DNA of 64,000 bases, taken from the NCBI GenBank assembly GCA_015039465.1, contig MU130381.1, forward strand, positions 254,312 through 318,311. The letters are read 5' to 3'. Below, piece after piece: positions 11,654 to 22,989 of this stretch. Both the position numbers and the translations under genes were made by a program. The first letter of the stretch is position 1. The number at the start of each line of letters is the position of its first letter. Under the pieces are notes generated by a model, which was not told the DNA's origin, did no database searches, and saw only the letters and a program-made list of their open reading frames with translations. The stretch is from Phlegmacium glaucopus. Its lineage: Eukaryota; Basidiomycota; Agaricomycetes; Agaricales; Cortinariaceae.

Positions 11654-14245
11654 TGGAGAGGGTGGTAGTGGTGGGAAGAGGACAAGAGGGGGGCGCTCAG
11701 GTCAACGCAACAATGCAATTCACCCAAGTGGGTGTTACCTGGACTGTAACTCTGTCACACGGCATCTCCCCGATCAGGACAGTCTGACAAATCATCAGAC
11801 TCCGGTCAAGGTCTCTCATGATCGTTTTTGTCTATATACCTCCATCTCGGAGACTAGTCAATTGGGCTACTCGGCATATATCCATATCCGATTTCACCAA
11901 AGAAAGATTCTTATACATATGCATGCACCCCCAAATGGTAACTTGTTAATTATCAGGAACAAAAAACAATAAAGTTCCGATGCACAGACTTGGTCTACCT
12001 GATCTACATCAGATCTGTCCATTCACAACCTACTCCTCGATTTTCATACCAAATTCAATCGTCCTTTCCAGTACCAGGACCATTTATACCCACCCCACGG
12101 GGTCAACGCTCGTTTTATGCATATGCCTTCAATCTCCGCCACCCAGAATTATTAACGTTACCGGGAATATAGCACGTTTACTGATTGATTCGAGACCGAA
12201 TGAAAGGGTTTCGTTACGATTGTTCGAGTATAGCAGTAGCATCTGGTCCCCAAGTCACACCAGAACTCAAGTACATAGTTCTACTCGATCCCGAACTTTC
12301 GAAGCCAGTTTCAAAGTACCGCACAAATCGCGGATGATCCCACCTTACGAATGGTCTGGGGTCTCGAAAATCCCAGTGCCGTACCATATGGCATTGACTT
12401 GGTTCCTCGAATCCTCCAGTTTCCAGTCAGGTGTGGCAGACCAGATGAGTGATCTGGGTATGAGCTTAGAGGAATCAGTAATGGTTATATATTGGCAAAA
12501 AAAATAATCGGCTATACAGACATACTTTAAATATGCCCACAATCTCCGAGTCATGACATCCAGAATGTACCAATTTAATAACAGTAACATATGTATGATA
12601 TGAGAAGCCTTCCAAAGCTTCCATATCTAAATTGATAGACGTCTCGATGTCCTGGGGTTTGAACCCATGACCCTAAAGTCAATCAAATGCCGGGTTCGGC
12701 ATATACATGTACTTGGAACGGCCCGCAATATACCAGTGACCCATGCTGAACCATGCCACACATGATGCCCTCGAACTCTTGGCTACTCTTGGTCGTCGGT
12801 CATATATCGGATGGAAGCCTGAAGGATTGTTCGACACCGAGCCGTTAACACAAGAATGGGTCCGATTGACTTCATATTTGAATGCACCGCCGAAGTAGGT
12901 CCTATTCCGAGGCAGTCAATGCCGGCAAACCTCCGAGGATGGCGACCGGTGTAGTGATATTGAAAAACCTGGGAAAATTTAGTTGAAACCAGAGTGGCCA
13001 ACAAATAGAAAAACTCGACAAGTTTTGTACAGCCTCATAGCCGCTCGTTGCGGTCGTTGACTGTTGATCGGATACATACGCAATTTAGATTTGCCGGGTA
13101 TGTCTAGCTCAAAGCAGAAGATTTAGTAAAGCTGTAACCGTGATATCAAATGGTGGCCCAACTCGTACAAAGCTGAGTCAGAAATAGTCCCGTCAACGAC
13201 AGTCATCAAACGGAAAGTAAAACTTACCATTTGATATTCTTATCATCGATGCTGAAAAGGCACACAGGAGTTGATACACAATATCAACCGCGGTTGCTTC
13301 TGCCCATTGCCACAAGTACTAGTATAGTTCACTGCAAGTGTCCAATTGGCTTTAATAACACCGAAACAGGGTCTACACACAGTGGGTAAAACATAACGTG
13401 CTTTCCATCCTAGGGACCAGATTAAAAGTAACGGATGAGCAGCCCCTCATTGACGTATGTTTGTACCTTATCTCTCTGCGATATTACGATTGGAGAGAGC
13501 CCGTGGACGTAATTAATATGAAATTGACAAGTACTCATGTATGCATGTGAAGAAATACAGGTTTCGGTCGGCATCTACCCGGTACCTGACAAAAATCAGT
13601 TAGCGACAAATCTGTGGCTTCAGCAAGAAAGTGGATGTTTATAATTAAGACCGCGGATCGACTCGTAAGGGTAAGTAGCATGTGGGTAAAAAAGATATTA
13701 CTACATACTATGAGGGAAGAACTTGAACAGGAAGCAACCACAGGTGGATTCCGGGAGAGTGTACTAAGGCTTGGAAAGAACTTGTTTGAGATTAGAAAAC
13801 GAAAGTAATAAGTACTAGTATAAGTAGTATCAGTCACTAATAAATCGCAGAAGACCGTGTGACATTCAAGTTCACGAACATTCACGATCACGCGATGTAC
13901 TGGTCACGTTCATGTGACTTAAATGTATCAAAGTCTCGGACGCGTCGACACTCGCCTTCCCGATATCGACGCGTGGGTCTCAAACAGCGACATCTCTTAA
14001 GTGATATAGAGGAAAATAAGCCTCTTCTAAGTAATTTTAACACACACAAAGATAGCTATACAGACAAAAAGTGCAAAATTGGTGGATATCAAGGTGTAAA
14101 ATGTCCCTATAGAGATAGATGCCTTGGAGAAGTTAAAGGTGTACATATTAGTAGTGTACAGATGCAAGAATTTCCCATTCAAGATGAGATATACAAATAT
14201 TTATATGGACAAAAAGTCCTTCGAGGCTTCGTCCCGTATTCAGTA
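11654..14245. other. Long intergenic region with coding-like fragments but no supported gene
   Basis: These 2.6 kb separate two minus-strand genes. Short frames with protein-like composition occur on the plus strand (about 11990-12172, 12279-12430 and 12743-12894), the last ending at a GTAGGT donor-like site. I could not assemble them into one gene or recognise a family. The part around 13100-14200 is AT-rich and empty. A decayed gene is possible. Confidence 0.4.
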
Positions 14246-15612
14246 TTATTTCTTGGCGCGAGATTTCTTAGCTCTTGGCTTAGGCTCCGTCATGGCCTTT
14301 CCCCCTTTCGCTGGAATATTTGACCGAGAAGCGATCGCCACGCTTGTCTCAGCGTTGGTTTCAACCAAACGAAATTTAGAGGCACGACCACGAGTCACCA
14401 TACCCTCTCGCCGATTTAACTCAGGCGTTTCGTCTATGGCTAATTCGAGGCATTCCTCGACCGCTTCCAATTTTCGTTTCCTCGAGAAAGGGGTTTCTAT
14501 AGCCGTTTCCGCGGAGGCAACAGATGCTGAACGCAATTGAACCTCTTCGGCAGATTCTACCAAAGTTTCTGCCGAAGATTGTGAAGTAGATCGATTTCGT
14601 GAATGGGATGACGATGCAGAAGACATGAAACAAGGAACTGGAGCCGTCAAAGTCGTTGATGACAATAAAAGGGATGAAGCAGAGGAGGGGGGAGGTAAGG
14701 AGGCAGGAGGAGGAGACATTGTAGATGGCGTTGTCTTCAGTCGTTTCCGGGAGCTAGCCCTAGTGGCGGGAGGACTATCTTCAGTTACATGAGCATCGAT
14801 CGATGTGACGTCAGATGCAACAGCGGATGGCGAAGGCTTTGATTCTATCTTGGCCCGCTTGGCTCGATCTACTGTATATAGGTCCTGCGTTTCAGCGACT
14901 TTCCTGGCTCCACGACGAGTCCGTTTCAATGGAGGTTCGCCATCTTCTGGAAGATTAAAATAATTGTTGATGGTCTGGTCAACACGACCGCTAGAACTTC
15001 GGAGGTGCCTCTTGGTGCTCGTTTCGGGCTGACCGTCGACAGGGTACCAGCGTTTCCGTACGTGAACGTATTCCCATTTCTCCTGAATGGCAGATATAAC
15101 CCGTTTATATTCTGATATGCCTATCCAAGGAACATTTGTCTTGATTAGCCTTGGGCGATGTACTAGGGCAGAAATGAGCAAAAAAGTGGATGTGCGCGGA
15201 GGCGACTGAACGTACGAGCTATCTTATTAACGGCTTTTGATGTACTCGAAAGATATGCAGCCCCCCAAAACAACCAATGGACCGGATTATGTGGTTGGTG
15301 AAGAACCTCAAGCGCTGCAAGGGCGAACACGATCTCGGTTGGCGCGGGGGCTAGCCTTCTGTTCTTGCTCGTCTCTGAGAGGTACTGCTGCACTGGAGGC
15401 CAATCTGATGAGTGAAGAAGGTCTTCTCCATCTTGCCAAAGGCCTTGTTCGATCCTGACAGGGGAAGAAGGTGGTGTCCAAAGCGGCGGACTGGGCGGCT
15501 GCAGCGATGAAGAGACGATCTGGCGAGTGGATGCAAAAGTGGGCAACGGTTCTGAGCGAGCATTTGATGTAGGATAAAATCGACGAAACTGGTAAAATGT
15601 GTCCTCTTCCAT
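14246..15612 (-). CDS. Hypothetical nuclear-looking protein
   Basis: Exons 15612-15216 and 15162-14246 (intron 53 nt, GTACGT to CTAG) give 437 residues. The N-terminal half has a compact region (DWPPVQQYLSETSKN, ALAALEVLHQPHNPVHWLFW, ending YKRVISAIQEKWEYVHVRKR with WYPVDG) that looks folded. The rest is Ser/Pro/Thr-rich with basic clusters (LKRTRRGARK, SRKRLKTT, FSRKRKLE) and a Lys/Arg-rich C-terminus (PKPRAKKSRAKK), suggesting nuclear localisation. No catalytic motif is visible. I do not recognise it. Confidence 0.72.
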
Positions 15613-16088
15613 TAGATATAAAGACGATGAAGTAAAGGTTGGAGTCGATGGAAATTGGCTAGTGCTCCGAGTCGAGTAAAAGGTTTAGAGAGTTGATGAG
15701 CTAGATGTGTAGAAGATGGCTGTAAGGAGAGAAATGTGCTGGAGGTAAACAGAACGGAGAATTCCGTGGGTTATGTAGATGTATAGGTTCAAAAGCAAGG
15801 TGTTCTCAGTGCCAAAGCGAGGGCAAGTCCTCGACCCGTCGCAGTTTCCTAATCGGGATGGCCAAATCCGATCTGATAGAGAAACAAAGACATCACCAAG
15901 TCGTTGTCATACGCCTCTCATTGATAAAATATTCTGCAAAAAAAGGCTCATTATAAGGGCCACCGAAGGCCTCAATGAACAAAGAGGCTTTGACTTTCTC
16001 AAATCGTACTACTTATCACTTGCACTTGCACGATCACAATCTCTTTGAGTAGCCGGCCGGTCAATTCCGATTATGTAATGTACTAAAA
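15613..16088. other. Intergenic region
   Basis: Promoter side of the 15612 gene and 3' flank of the OB-fold gene. Nothing else was recognised. Confidence 0.5.
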
Positions 16089-16641
16089 TTAATATACAGA
16101 GGACTCTGTACAAACCTCAGGGCCAGAATTACCGTCTTGTTCACTTTCTTCATCCTTAAGCACGGCGTTCCACATATCAAGATCCAACTCAGTAGCAGGA
16201 ATAACCAGGATGGCTCGGAGAACTACATGATTGTTTAACCGAAACGATGGTATATTGGTGGGCATTGGGAGAGGTGTCTGAAACGAGTATCCCAAATATT
16301 AATAAATGGGCAAGGTAATAAGAAGCGGCCTACACTGACACTGGAACGTTCTAACTGTCCAATCACCATGATCGTGCTCAGCCTTTCAGTTGCCCATAAT
16401 CCGGATTGACCATCTAGAGCGTTAGATGTATCAACAAGTAGTCCGTTTGTCTTATCCAGCAATACTATGAGGCCAGTAACAACGTCATAACAGAAAACCC
16501 TGAATATGCATCAAAATACATCTCAAATCGTATATTCAGAGAAAGCACAAACTTGCCGGCAACCCTAACTTTTTCTCCAGCCAAGGACTCATTGACTTTG
16601 CATATCCTTGTTCGCGTTGCAGGATCTGTCTGTTGTGGCAT
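16089..16641 (-). CDS. Small OB-fold-like protein (Ten1/RPA3-like?)
   Basis: Exons 16641-16553, 16499-16334 and 16277-16089 give 147 residues. The sequence has the beta-strand rhythm of an OB-fold: ESLAGEKVRVAGKVFCYD, LIVLLDKTNGLLVDTS, STIMVIGQLE and NHVVLRAILVIP, followed by a helix (DLDMWNAVLKDEE). Size and strand order fit single-OB proteins such as Ten1 (CST telomere complex) or the small RPA subunit. The name is a family-shape inference; no signature residues settle it. The start is the first ATG. Intron donors are GTTTGT and GTAGGC. It lies 185 bp downstream of the velvet gene on the same strand. Confidence 0.68.
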
Positions 16642-16826
16642 ACGATAACAAGGAAATTAAGTTCACAAGTCACACGCGACAGTCAAATTGGTACAATCAC
16701 GTGTATTAAATCCGATATCCAATCGGGATGGTATTACGTAACGAGTATTTACTAATAATAATTCTGAACATAAGATTAAGACGGACATATCATAGTAAGC
16801 GCTGGAAAAGTTGCTGTAATGGAACT

Positions 16827-17986
16827 TTATGATTTTTTTTCTCGTTTCTTCGATTTACGTTCTGCATCTCGGAGGGTCACACGAACACCATATTTCGACA
16901 AATTCTAGAAAGTAATCTCTGAGGCCACAATCAGGCATCGAACAATAGACAAGCGGTAGCTTACCCTTGTCAACTCGGTTGATGGTTCTAAACCGGGAAA
17001 TTCCCTCGTGGAATACACCTTGAAGGCACCCCCATATAATTCTGCCAAGACTGGTGGATGCGGACTTCCAGAGACACCAGAAAATATGTCGAATGCTCTG
17101 TAACGCAGTATAAAGACCCCTTCTCGTCTCACCGCAAGATCCTGTGTTTCTGTGGTCAGTGGCTTATGTCTTGAAGACAATTTCTGTCGCAACTACGTAC
17201 TCCAAAAACGAATACGAGTCCTTTCCTTCCTTTGTGATCCACCAAAGCTGATTCGACACATTTTTCTCCCACTAGCGCCGGGGTGAGTTTGGAAGACTCC
17301 GTAATGAGATGGTTATCAATTTGAAACACCACATCTTGCGGGATTTCGGAGTTGTAAAGATGCCCTAGCATTGGTTGTCTGCGCGGAATCTGAAATGGAG
17401 TGACAGATGCCTGGGTCCCATCAGCATCCAGACTCATGTATGGATGAACAGGGAAGTATGTCAGAGGGTATCTTGTTTGTGTATCCCCAGATCCTGCATC
17501 TTGATGTGCATACGGAGAATACCTGGGAGAAGGAGGAGCATGACTCGTCCGATATTCCGGCACCGGAAATAAGTCGACAGTACAGATCAAACCAACATTT
17601 TGTACATTTCTGCAAGTCAAAATCAGTTGTGAATGGTAAATGGCGGGGTTGTTCCACTTACTCATACGAAAGCTCCCTCTCACAGGGCCTTTCACCCTCC
17701 CCCGACTCAATTAAACGCAGAAGAACAGCAGGCGGTGGATCTAATGGACGTCGATCAACTTTCGCATATCTACCATGTTTGTCGTGTGAGTGGAAACACA
17801 AACCAAAAAGGTATACACTTACTTTCGACCAGATTGAGCCTTTTGAAGTTCTTGGAGCTCGAAACGTATGGTGCGTCCAGCGAACTGGCCAGACACAAAG
17901 GACATCGGATCGCCAATTGCATGACTGGGCTCAGAATGACTGGGACCAGCTGTCTGGCGGTGATGGAGATTCATTGTTAAATCCAT
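16827..17986 (-). CDS. Velvet-domain transcriptional regulator
   Basis: Exons 17986-17823, 17769-17662, 17609-17201, 17141-16965 and 16904-16827 sum to 936 nt (311 residues). The velvet domain opens with RTIRFELQELQKAQ and KVDRRPLDPPPAVLLRL (about residues 33-80) and resumes with KGLVFVFGDLAVRREGVF and ILRYRAFDIF. It closes with PGLEPSTELTRNLSKYGVRV, the usual end of the fold. The two halves are split by a roughly 100-residue Pro/Tyr-rich insertion. The C-terminus is basic (RKSKKREKKS), a probable nuclear signal. Velvet proteins (VeA, VelB, VosA, VelC) are NF-kB-like DNA-binding factors controlling development and secondary metabolism. The subfamily cannot be settled by eye. Two in-frame ATGs lie four codons apart; the first is used here. 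Confidence 0.92.
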
Positions 17987-19003
17987 GGAAATCGATCGCC
18001 AAAGTCAAGCAACTCGGTGGACGTTGACAGGAGGGGTAAGAGGTGTTTAGACGCTCCGAGGATGCGGTGCAAGTCACAAAGTGTTCGTCGAAGGACACAA
18101 AGAAGAGAGATCTGAATAGAGCTGGATAGATTGTGGGTTGAACTAGCAGATTAACACCCTATATATCGCATTCCCTCCAACTTGCTACCATTGTGGCGAT
18201 ACTCGAGAACGGGTCGATCCGTTTCTATCGTTCAGATAGGCTCGAGATAGTACCTCTGTACAAAGGCATGTTGCCGGATACTGTATACTGATTAACTGGT
18301 TACAGACACCTGCAATGAAGCTTACTGGATACATTTATCACGGAACTATGCTTTCGAGTCGCATGACAATCAAAAGCATATCCGATAATGGAGGGACAAG
18401 GATGTTGATTATGACGCAATGACTATACCAGCCTTGCGGATCTTAGCTCGATCACGGAGAATCGGTACACCTGTTCTGACAAGTTAATGAATGGCAAGGC
18501 AAGGCAAGGACCCACTCCTCGAGTTTTGGCCTCAAGGAAGCGAGGATACATCCTTGCTAAGTCCGAGAACCGATGCACAATCACGGAACAGGCGATTACA
18601 AAACGACAATGATCATGCTGTTGAGGTTTGAACATTAATAGCGAGCGGCAGCGAAGAGATTAAAGGGATGCTGTGGCAGCAGATGCAAATGACTGACACG
18701 GTTTCATGGGGGCAATCATTATCCGAGTCCTTGCGTCATATAGTTAGCTACTTTCAGTGGAAGGACCTAAAAAACGAGGAGATGCGCACGTCTCTGGCTG
18801 CAACATCGGACCTCATGACACCATTGGCTGTAAACAACGTGCCTCGATGAGGATTATCAGATGGAAAATTCCGTAAAGATGGTTTTATCAATGACAATAA
18901 TACAATAAACAATGAATCTAATACAACGTTCAGGATTGCCTAGAGGAATAATGATAAGAAGACACACGAGCAAGATATTTCGGCAGGTACCCCATCCAAT
19001 GCG
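17987..19003. other. Intergenic region upstream of velvet gene
   Basis: About 1 kb between the velvet start and the 3' end of the F-box gene. Only short frames were seen; no repeat or RNA gene. It probably holds the velvet promoter. Confidence 0.5.
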
Positions 19004-20776
19004 TTAGATATCAAATCTACGAACGATAATTTTTCCTGCATAAGCCGTTATGATCCGTCTCTCGTCAAATGATACCGTGTTCTTCGTTGATCGCAGATTG
19101 AAATCTTTTGTTGTGATAGAATGATTAGCAGGAGCGACTTCTGCGCCCGTGCCACCTTCTAGATCCCAAACCCAGATGCTGCCATTCAACCCTAGGCTAA
19201 CACATCGTCCATCGGCAAGAGCCAGGGCAGTTACAGGGCTCGTTTGGCCATATAAAGTTCGTATAAAATTCAACTTGGGTGGAGACGCAGAAACGGAATT
19301 GGATTGAGCAGGAAGGACAAGCCGGTAAAGTTGAAGACCCGTTGGAGAATGTAAGCTAGAGGAAACGGAGTTTGATGAAGATGTGTTCGATGGGGGAGAC
19401 GATGACGATGCAGACGCGGGAGAAGAACATCCATATTCTTGTATTTCATTTCCTGGAGCAAGAACTAGCCATTTCCCGTCACTTTGGGCATCCGCGACTC
19501 GAGAAACTTTGCGACTCCACTGCTCACGTATCGCGCGAAGTTTAATTTCGTCTACCCATGCCAAAGGTACGTCAACGGCACGGACTGTCCGAGTCGTTAT
19601 TACACCCATTGAAGATGGTGAAACATGTTTGAATTCCTCGAAAAACGTAGGTGGTGTTAGAAGTGACCGAGAATCCATCGAAAGTGTCAAACTTTTAGAT
19701 ATCATTAGTTCCGTCGCACCAACGGACCAGTGGCCGGGATATACGGGAACTGAATATGCAAGAACAAGTTTGTATGTCGTAGGAGACGGCGTAGACAAGA
19801 CAAGGGAGGCAGGGGGATAGGATGTAAAGGAGCTTAAGGTTTGCGTGAGTCGTATTACACCTGACGACAGGTCGTAAAGGGAGAGTGAGAAGCTCCGAGA
19901 TAATGTTACAAGAAGAGGATGATGATACACAGCCTTGATTATGGGAGAAGCCCTGGAACAGGGTCCTGGCGGTTTATATGAGAACTTGTGCAACAGATCG
20001 AGAGGCGCGTTGTGATTAAATTCAAACACGGAGAACTCGCCGGTAGACAAGAACCCCGCAAGGGACATGTGTCCGGATGTGGGAGGCGACTGGTCTAAAG
20101 CTAACGCTGTGATTGCCGCCACCCCTTGTTGAGAGGATTCAAATGTAAGCGCTTGTTGCCTGTTTGGTGGGAAAGTTATGATTATCGTAGGATTCTGTGA
20201 AGATGAAGAGGTAGCCGTAATTGTTAAGGAACCAGCCAAAACGATATGTGACTGTTGCTCGAACATATAGTCATCATAGTTTAGGTACGGTGGATGTAAA
20301 GGTAGACTCGGGGTAAATAATTCCACCAGACAGCGACCTGGAACAATATTAATGCACAACAGAAAAAACAGAATTCCAAGGACCTTACCTTTCTTCCAGT
20401 TTGAGCTGATACGAAACATCCATTTCCAGTCCTTGAGTTGGTCTGTTTTGGCACGACCTGGTAATGGTTTTACTTCTCGACCATCGGCTCGACTGATAAA
20501 GCCTTTCGAGCCACGTAAACGAGTACGTCCATAGGTTCTCAAATATAGGTTCCTCCACAGTTCGTTATCTGCTGCAAGTCGTGCCCAGTTATGGTTGGTA
20601 GGTTGAGATACGCAGAGATCCACCCAAGAAAGATATGAGAAAATGTAGAGGATGAGTTCATCATATAAACAGTCGTCGAACCTCAGAGGTTGAACTGATG
20701 GACTTTTCGCAATTCTGGTGGTATGAAGGCGCTTTGAAGAGGGCAAGGTTGCTGGAGATAGGCTACGTTTCGACAT
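19004..20776 (-). CDS. F-box protein with WD40-like C-terminal region
   Basis: Exons 20776-20389 and 20337-19004 (intron 51 nt, in frame, GTAAGG to CCAG) give 573 residues. Residues about 31-75 form an F-box (CLYDELILYIFSYLSWVDLC, then NHNWARLAADNELWRNLYLR). A linker with KDWKWMFRISSNWKKG follows. The rest alternates hydrophobic strands and loops, ending in a recognisable WD repeat (GQTSPVTALALADGRCVSLG, then GSIWVWDLEGG). Expected role: substrate receptor of an SCF ubiquitin ligase. Its start is only 100 bp from the divergent WDR83-like gene. Confidence 0.85.
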   Translation of the reverse strand: MSKRSLSPATLPSSKRLHTTRIAKSPSVQPLRFDDCLYDELILYIFSYLSWVDLCVSQPTNHNWARLAADNELWRNLYLRTYGRTRLRGSKGFISRADGREVKPLPGRAKTDQLKDWKWMFRISSNWKKGKVLGILFFLLCINIVPGRCLVELFTPSLPLHPPYLNYDDYMFEQQSHIVLAGSLTITATSSSSQNPTIIITFPPNRQQALTFESSQQGVAAITALALDQSPPTSGHMSLAGFLSTGEFSVFEFNHNAPLDLLHKFSYKPPGPCSRASPIIKAVYHHPLLVTLSRSFSLSLYDLSSGVIRLTQTLSSFTSYPPASLVLSTPSPTTYKLVLAYSVPVYPGHWSVGATELMISKSLTLSMDSRSLLTPPTFFEEFKHVSPSSMGVITTRTVRAVDVPLAWVDEIKLRAIREQWSRKVSRVADAQSDGKWLVLAPGNEIQEYGCSSPASASSSSPPSNTSSSNSVSSSLHSPTGLQLYRLVLPAQSNSVSASPPKLNFIRTLYGQTSPVTALALADGRCVSLGLNGSIWVWDLEGGTGAEVAPANHSITTKDFNLRSTKNTVSFDERRIITAYAGKIIVRRFDI

Positions 20777-20876
20777 TGTTAATGTTATAGAGCTTTATGT
20801 CTAGTAACCTTGTTGAATCAGCGGCCAAGTTGCCGATTTGAATTGAAATCCTGGCCCTGAGCTTGACTCTCATCTC
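20777..20876. promoter_or_regulatory. Bidirectional promoter, F-box gene / WDR83-like gene
   Basis: Only 100 bp separate the two divergent start codons, so both core promoters and 5' UTRs must lie here. No clear TATA box was seen. Confidence 0.6.
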
Positions 20877-22086
20877 ATGGCTCCTTCCCGTGGGTCACAA
20901 CCACTGGCACGAACCCAACATGTCATCTTGGCTGGCCACAGAGGCGCCGTAAATGTTGCCCGTTATTCAAAAGGCTCAGCAAAATACGTTCTAACGGGGG
21001 GTCAAGACAGAACTGTGCGTCTGTGGAATGCAAATTTAGGAACTGAAATCAAAAAATTCGCTTCGCATGGATATGAAGTACTCTCTATCACAGTGTATGT
21101 TCAACTTTCTTTCTGCTTCACGAGGGATATGTCGTGAATCTTGTAAAGCTCTCAGGATAATGCAAAATTCGCGTCGTCCGGTGGGGATCGATCTGTCTTC
21201 CTGTGGGACGTTGCAAACGGCACTACCACGAGGCGTATTGCAGCACACATGAGCAAGATACACGTCGTTGAATTCAATCAGGATGCAACGGTCCTTGCGA
21301 GCGGTAATCACCTTGAAACGTTTTCTTCAATGCTATGCTTATACTTACGTCTAGGTTCATTTGATGCCACGGTGAAACTTTGGGACCTTCGGTATTTCTT
21401 CCTGCTTAAGTTTTATGATCATGAAAGCTGTCTAATTCTTATCATAGCGCACCGCAAGGTCAGCCCATACAAGTCCTTGACGAAGCAGGCGATGCCGTGC
21501 AGACGCTCAGTGTCGGGCCAACATTCATCGTGTCTGGTTCAATAGATGGTCATGTTCGCACTTATGACCTTCGCATGGGAGAACTTCGTTCTGATTTCAT
21601 TGGCCGTGCGTGCAGCATGTACCGATAACCGTCCTACATTTCATAAACATGCTTTTCTGCTAGATCCTGTAACATCGGTCGTGCCAACACAGGATGCTCA
21701 AACTCTTTTAGTAGTTACACTTGACAACCATATCAGACTCATGGACAGTTCCACTGGAAAACTGTTGAATGATTTCACGGGGCATGTGAACGAATCGTAT
21801 CGTTGCCGCGCATGCTTCGGCCATGCTGAGGCGACTGTTGTTTGCGGTGATGAAAATGGGCAGGTATGGGCTTGGGACCTTCTTGACGTATGTCCATTGC
21901 GATCTATCATTTCAACGTATCTCAGAATCCCCACAGGCAAAAGTCTTGCAGCCAAACCCGCCTCCTAAAGCCCATGAAAAGCTTATTACGTGGACCGAAC
22001 ATCATCCGACAGACTCAGGCGAGATGATCACTGCCAGTGCCGATGGGACAGTGAAGGTATGGAGACATCCAGATACACAAAACTAG
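20877..22086 (+). CDS. WD40-repeat protein, WDR83/MORG1 homologue
   Basis: Exons 20877-21094, 21149-21303, 21355-21391, 21448-21605, 21664-21887 and 21937-22086 total 942 nt (313 residues). Seven WD units can be followed, for example GHRGAVNVARYSKGSAKYVL, GGQDRTVRLWNA, SGGDRSVFLWDV, GSFDATVKLWDLR, GSIDGHVRTYDLRMGELRSD, TLDNHIRLMDSSTGKLL, DENGQVWAWDLLD and SADGTVKVWRHP. The phrase HGYEVLSI after the first repeat and the YDLRMG block are typical of WDR83 (MORG1), a scaffold for ERK signalling and a spliceosome-associated protein in animals. Length fits the family. Exon 3 is only 37 nt. It is convergent with LSM2, 117 bp apart. Confidence 0.9.
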
Positions 22087-22203
22087 AATTCTATTTTGCA
22101 AGATCGTTCGCGTCTTCCCTAGGTGGCTACAGAGAACCCCAACCAGATTAAAAGATCTCCGTATAATATACAACTTTTTGCAAGATCGTGGCTATGGCCA
22201 TGG

Positions 22204-22712
22204 TCATCGTTTGTTTTGATTGATTGCCTCTAAAATTTCAAACGACGTAAGTACTCGCACTTATGGACTGGGCCGACTTGAAACGCACCTCTGCGTGTTG
22301 CATCCTCTAGAAGCTGAGTATCAATATGGTCTGCAGGTAGTTGCACGTAGCGGACGACTGAACCACGAATAAAGCAATTCTTAACCGCCATCTGCACAAG
22401 TCAATTAGTTAGAACATATATTATCATATCTCACAGATACAAGCCCACCATATGAGGATGTCTGGTTTCATCTGCGACTTTTATGTTGTCGAGTCGGATG
22501 TTCAAGAACCTAGCAAGGTCAGGTGTGACCAAATTATGAGGATGGAAAGAAAAACATACTGATCTACAGACTTCAATACTCCAGTGATAGAGAGATCGTT
22601 TTTGAGCTCGACAGTGACTTGTTGGTCAGTAAGCGTCTTGAACACGGAGAAAATGAGCTAGCCAGTCTCGTATTAGTGAAAGTAGACATCGAGAGTTTGT
22701 TAAACCTACCAT
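22204..22712 (-). CDS. LSM2: U6 snRNA-associated Sm-like protein LSm2
   Basis: Exons 22712-22710 (the ATG alone), 22657-22560, 22509-22449, 22391-22289 and 22229-22204 total 291 nt (96 residues). The Sm1 motif (VTVELKNDLSITGVLKSVDQ, FLNIRLDNIKV) and Sm2 motif (KNCFIRGSVVRYVQLP) are nearly invariant LSm2 sequence, followed by DTQLLEDATRR. LSm2 is part of the Lsm2-8 ring on U6 snRNA and the Lsm1-7 decapping ring. The start was chosen because LSm2 begins M-L-x-F/Y; the second exon supplies L-I-F-S-V-F-K and an ATG stands directly before a GTAGGT donor. Introns are 50-59 nt. Confidence 0.95.
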
Positions 22713-22989
22713 CGAGGTCCGTCATCGTTGAGACCCTGCAAAAAGAGGAAGTGTTCCAACATTGTTTGTATATGTTGTGCAACAATATTATGTTACTAAA
22801 TACTAAGTATGCTAACGTACTTAGATATACTTAAGTATTGCGGTTTCATAGCGCCTAGAGGCATATATTTTGCAGCATAGGAATTGAGGCGTCGTAGTGG
22901 TAAAAATTGTTTTAAATTTATTGATAGAGGCACAGAATTGACGCTTCGATCAAGTAAACATAGAACGCAGAAATTGGTAAGAAAAGAAA

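Noticed and set aside
12654..12665. GGGTTTGAACCC, resembling a tRNA T-loop on either strand
   Set aside because: It is a simple palindrome. No matching acceptor stem, D-arm or 5-bp/7-nt anticodon arm is found at the right distance on either strand.
14050..14323. C-terminal part of a 154-codon plus-strand frame (13859-14323)
   Set aside because: Overlaps antisense the end of the 14246 gene and is AT-rich with no motif.
17407..18027. 206-codon plus-strand frame
   Set aside because: It lies antisense to the velvet exons, whose domain motifs are unambiguous; a shadow frame.
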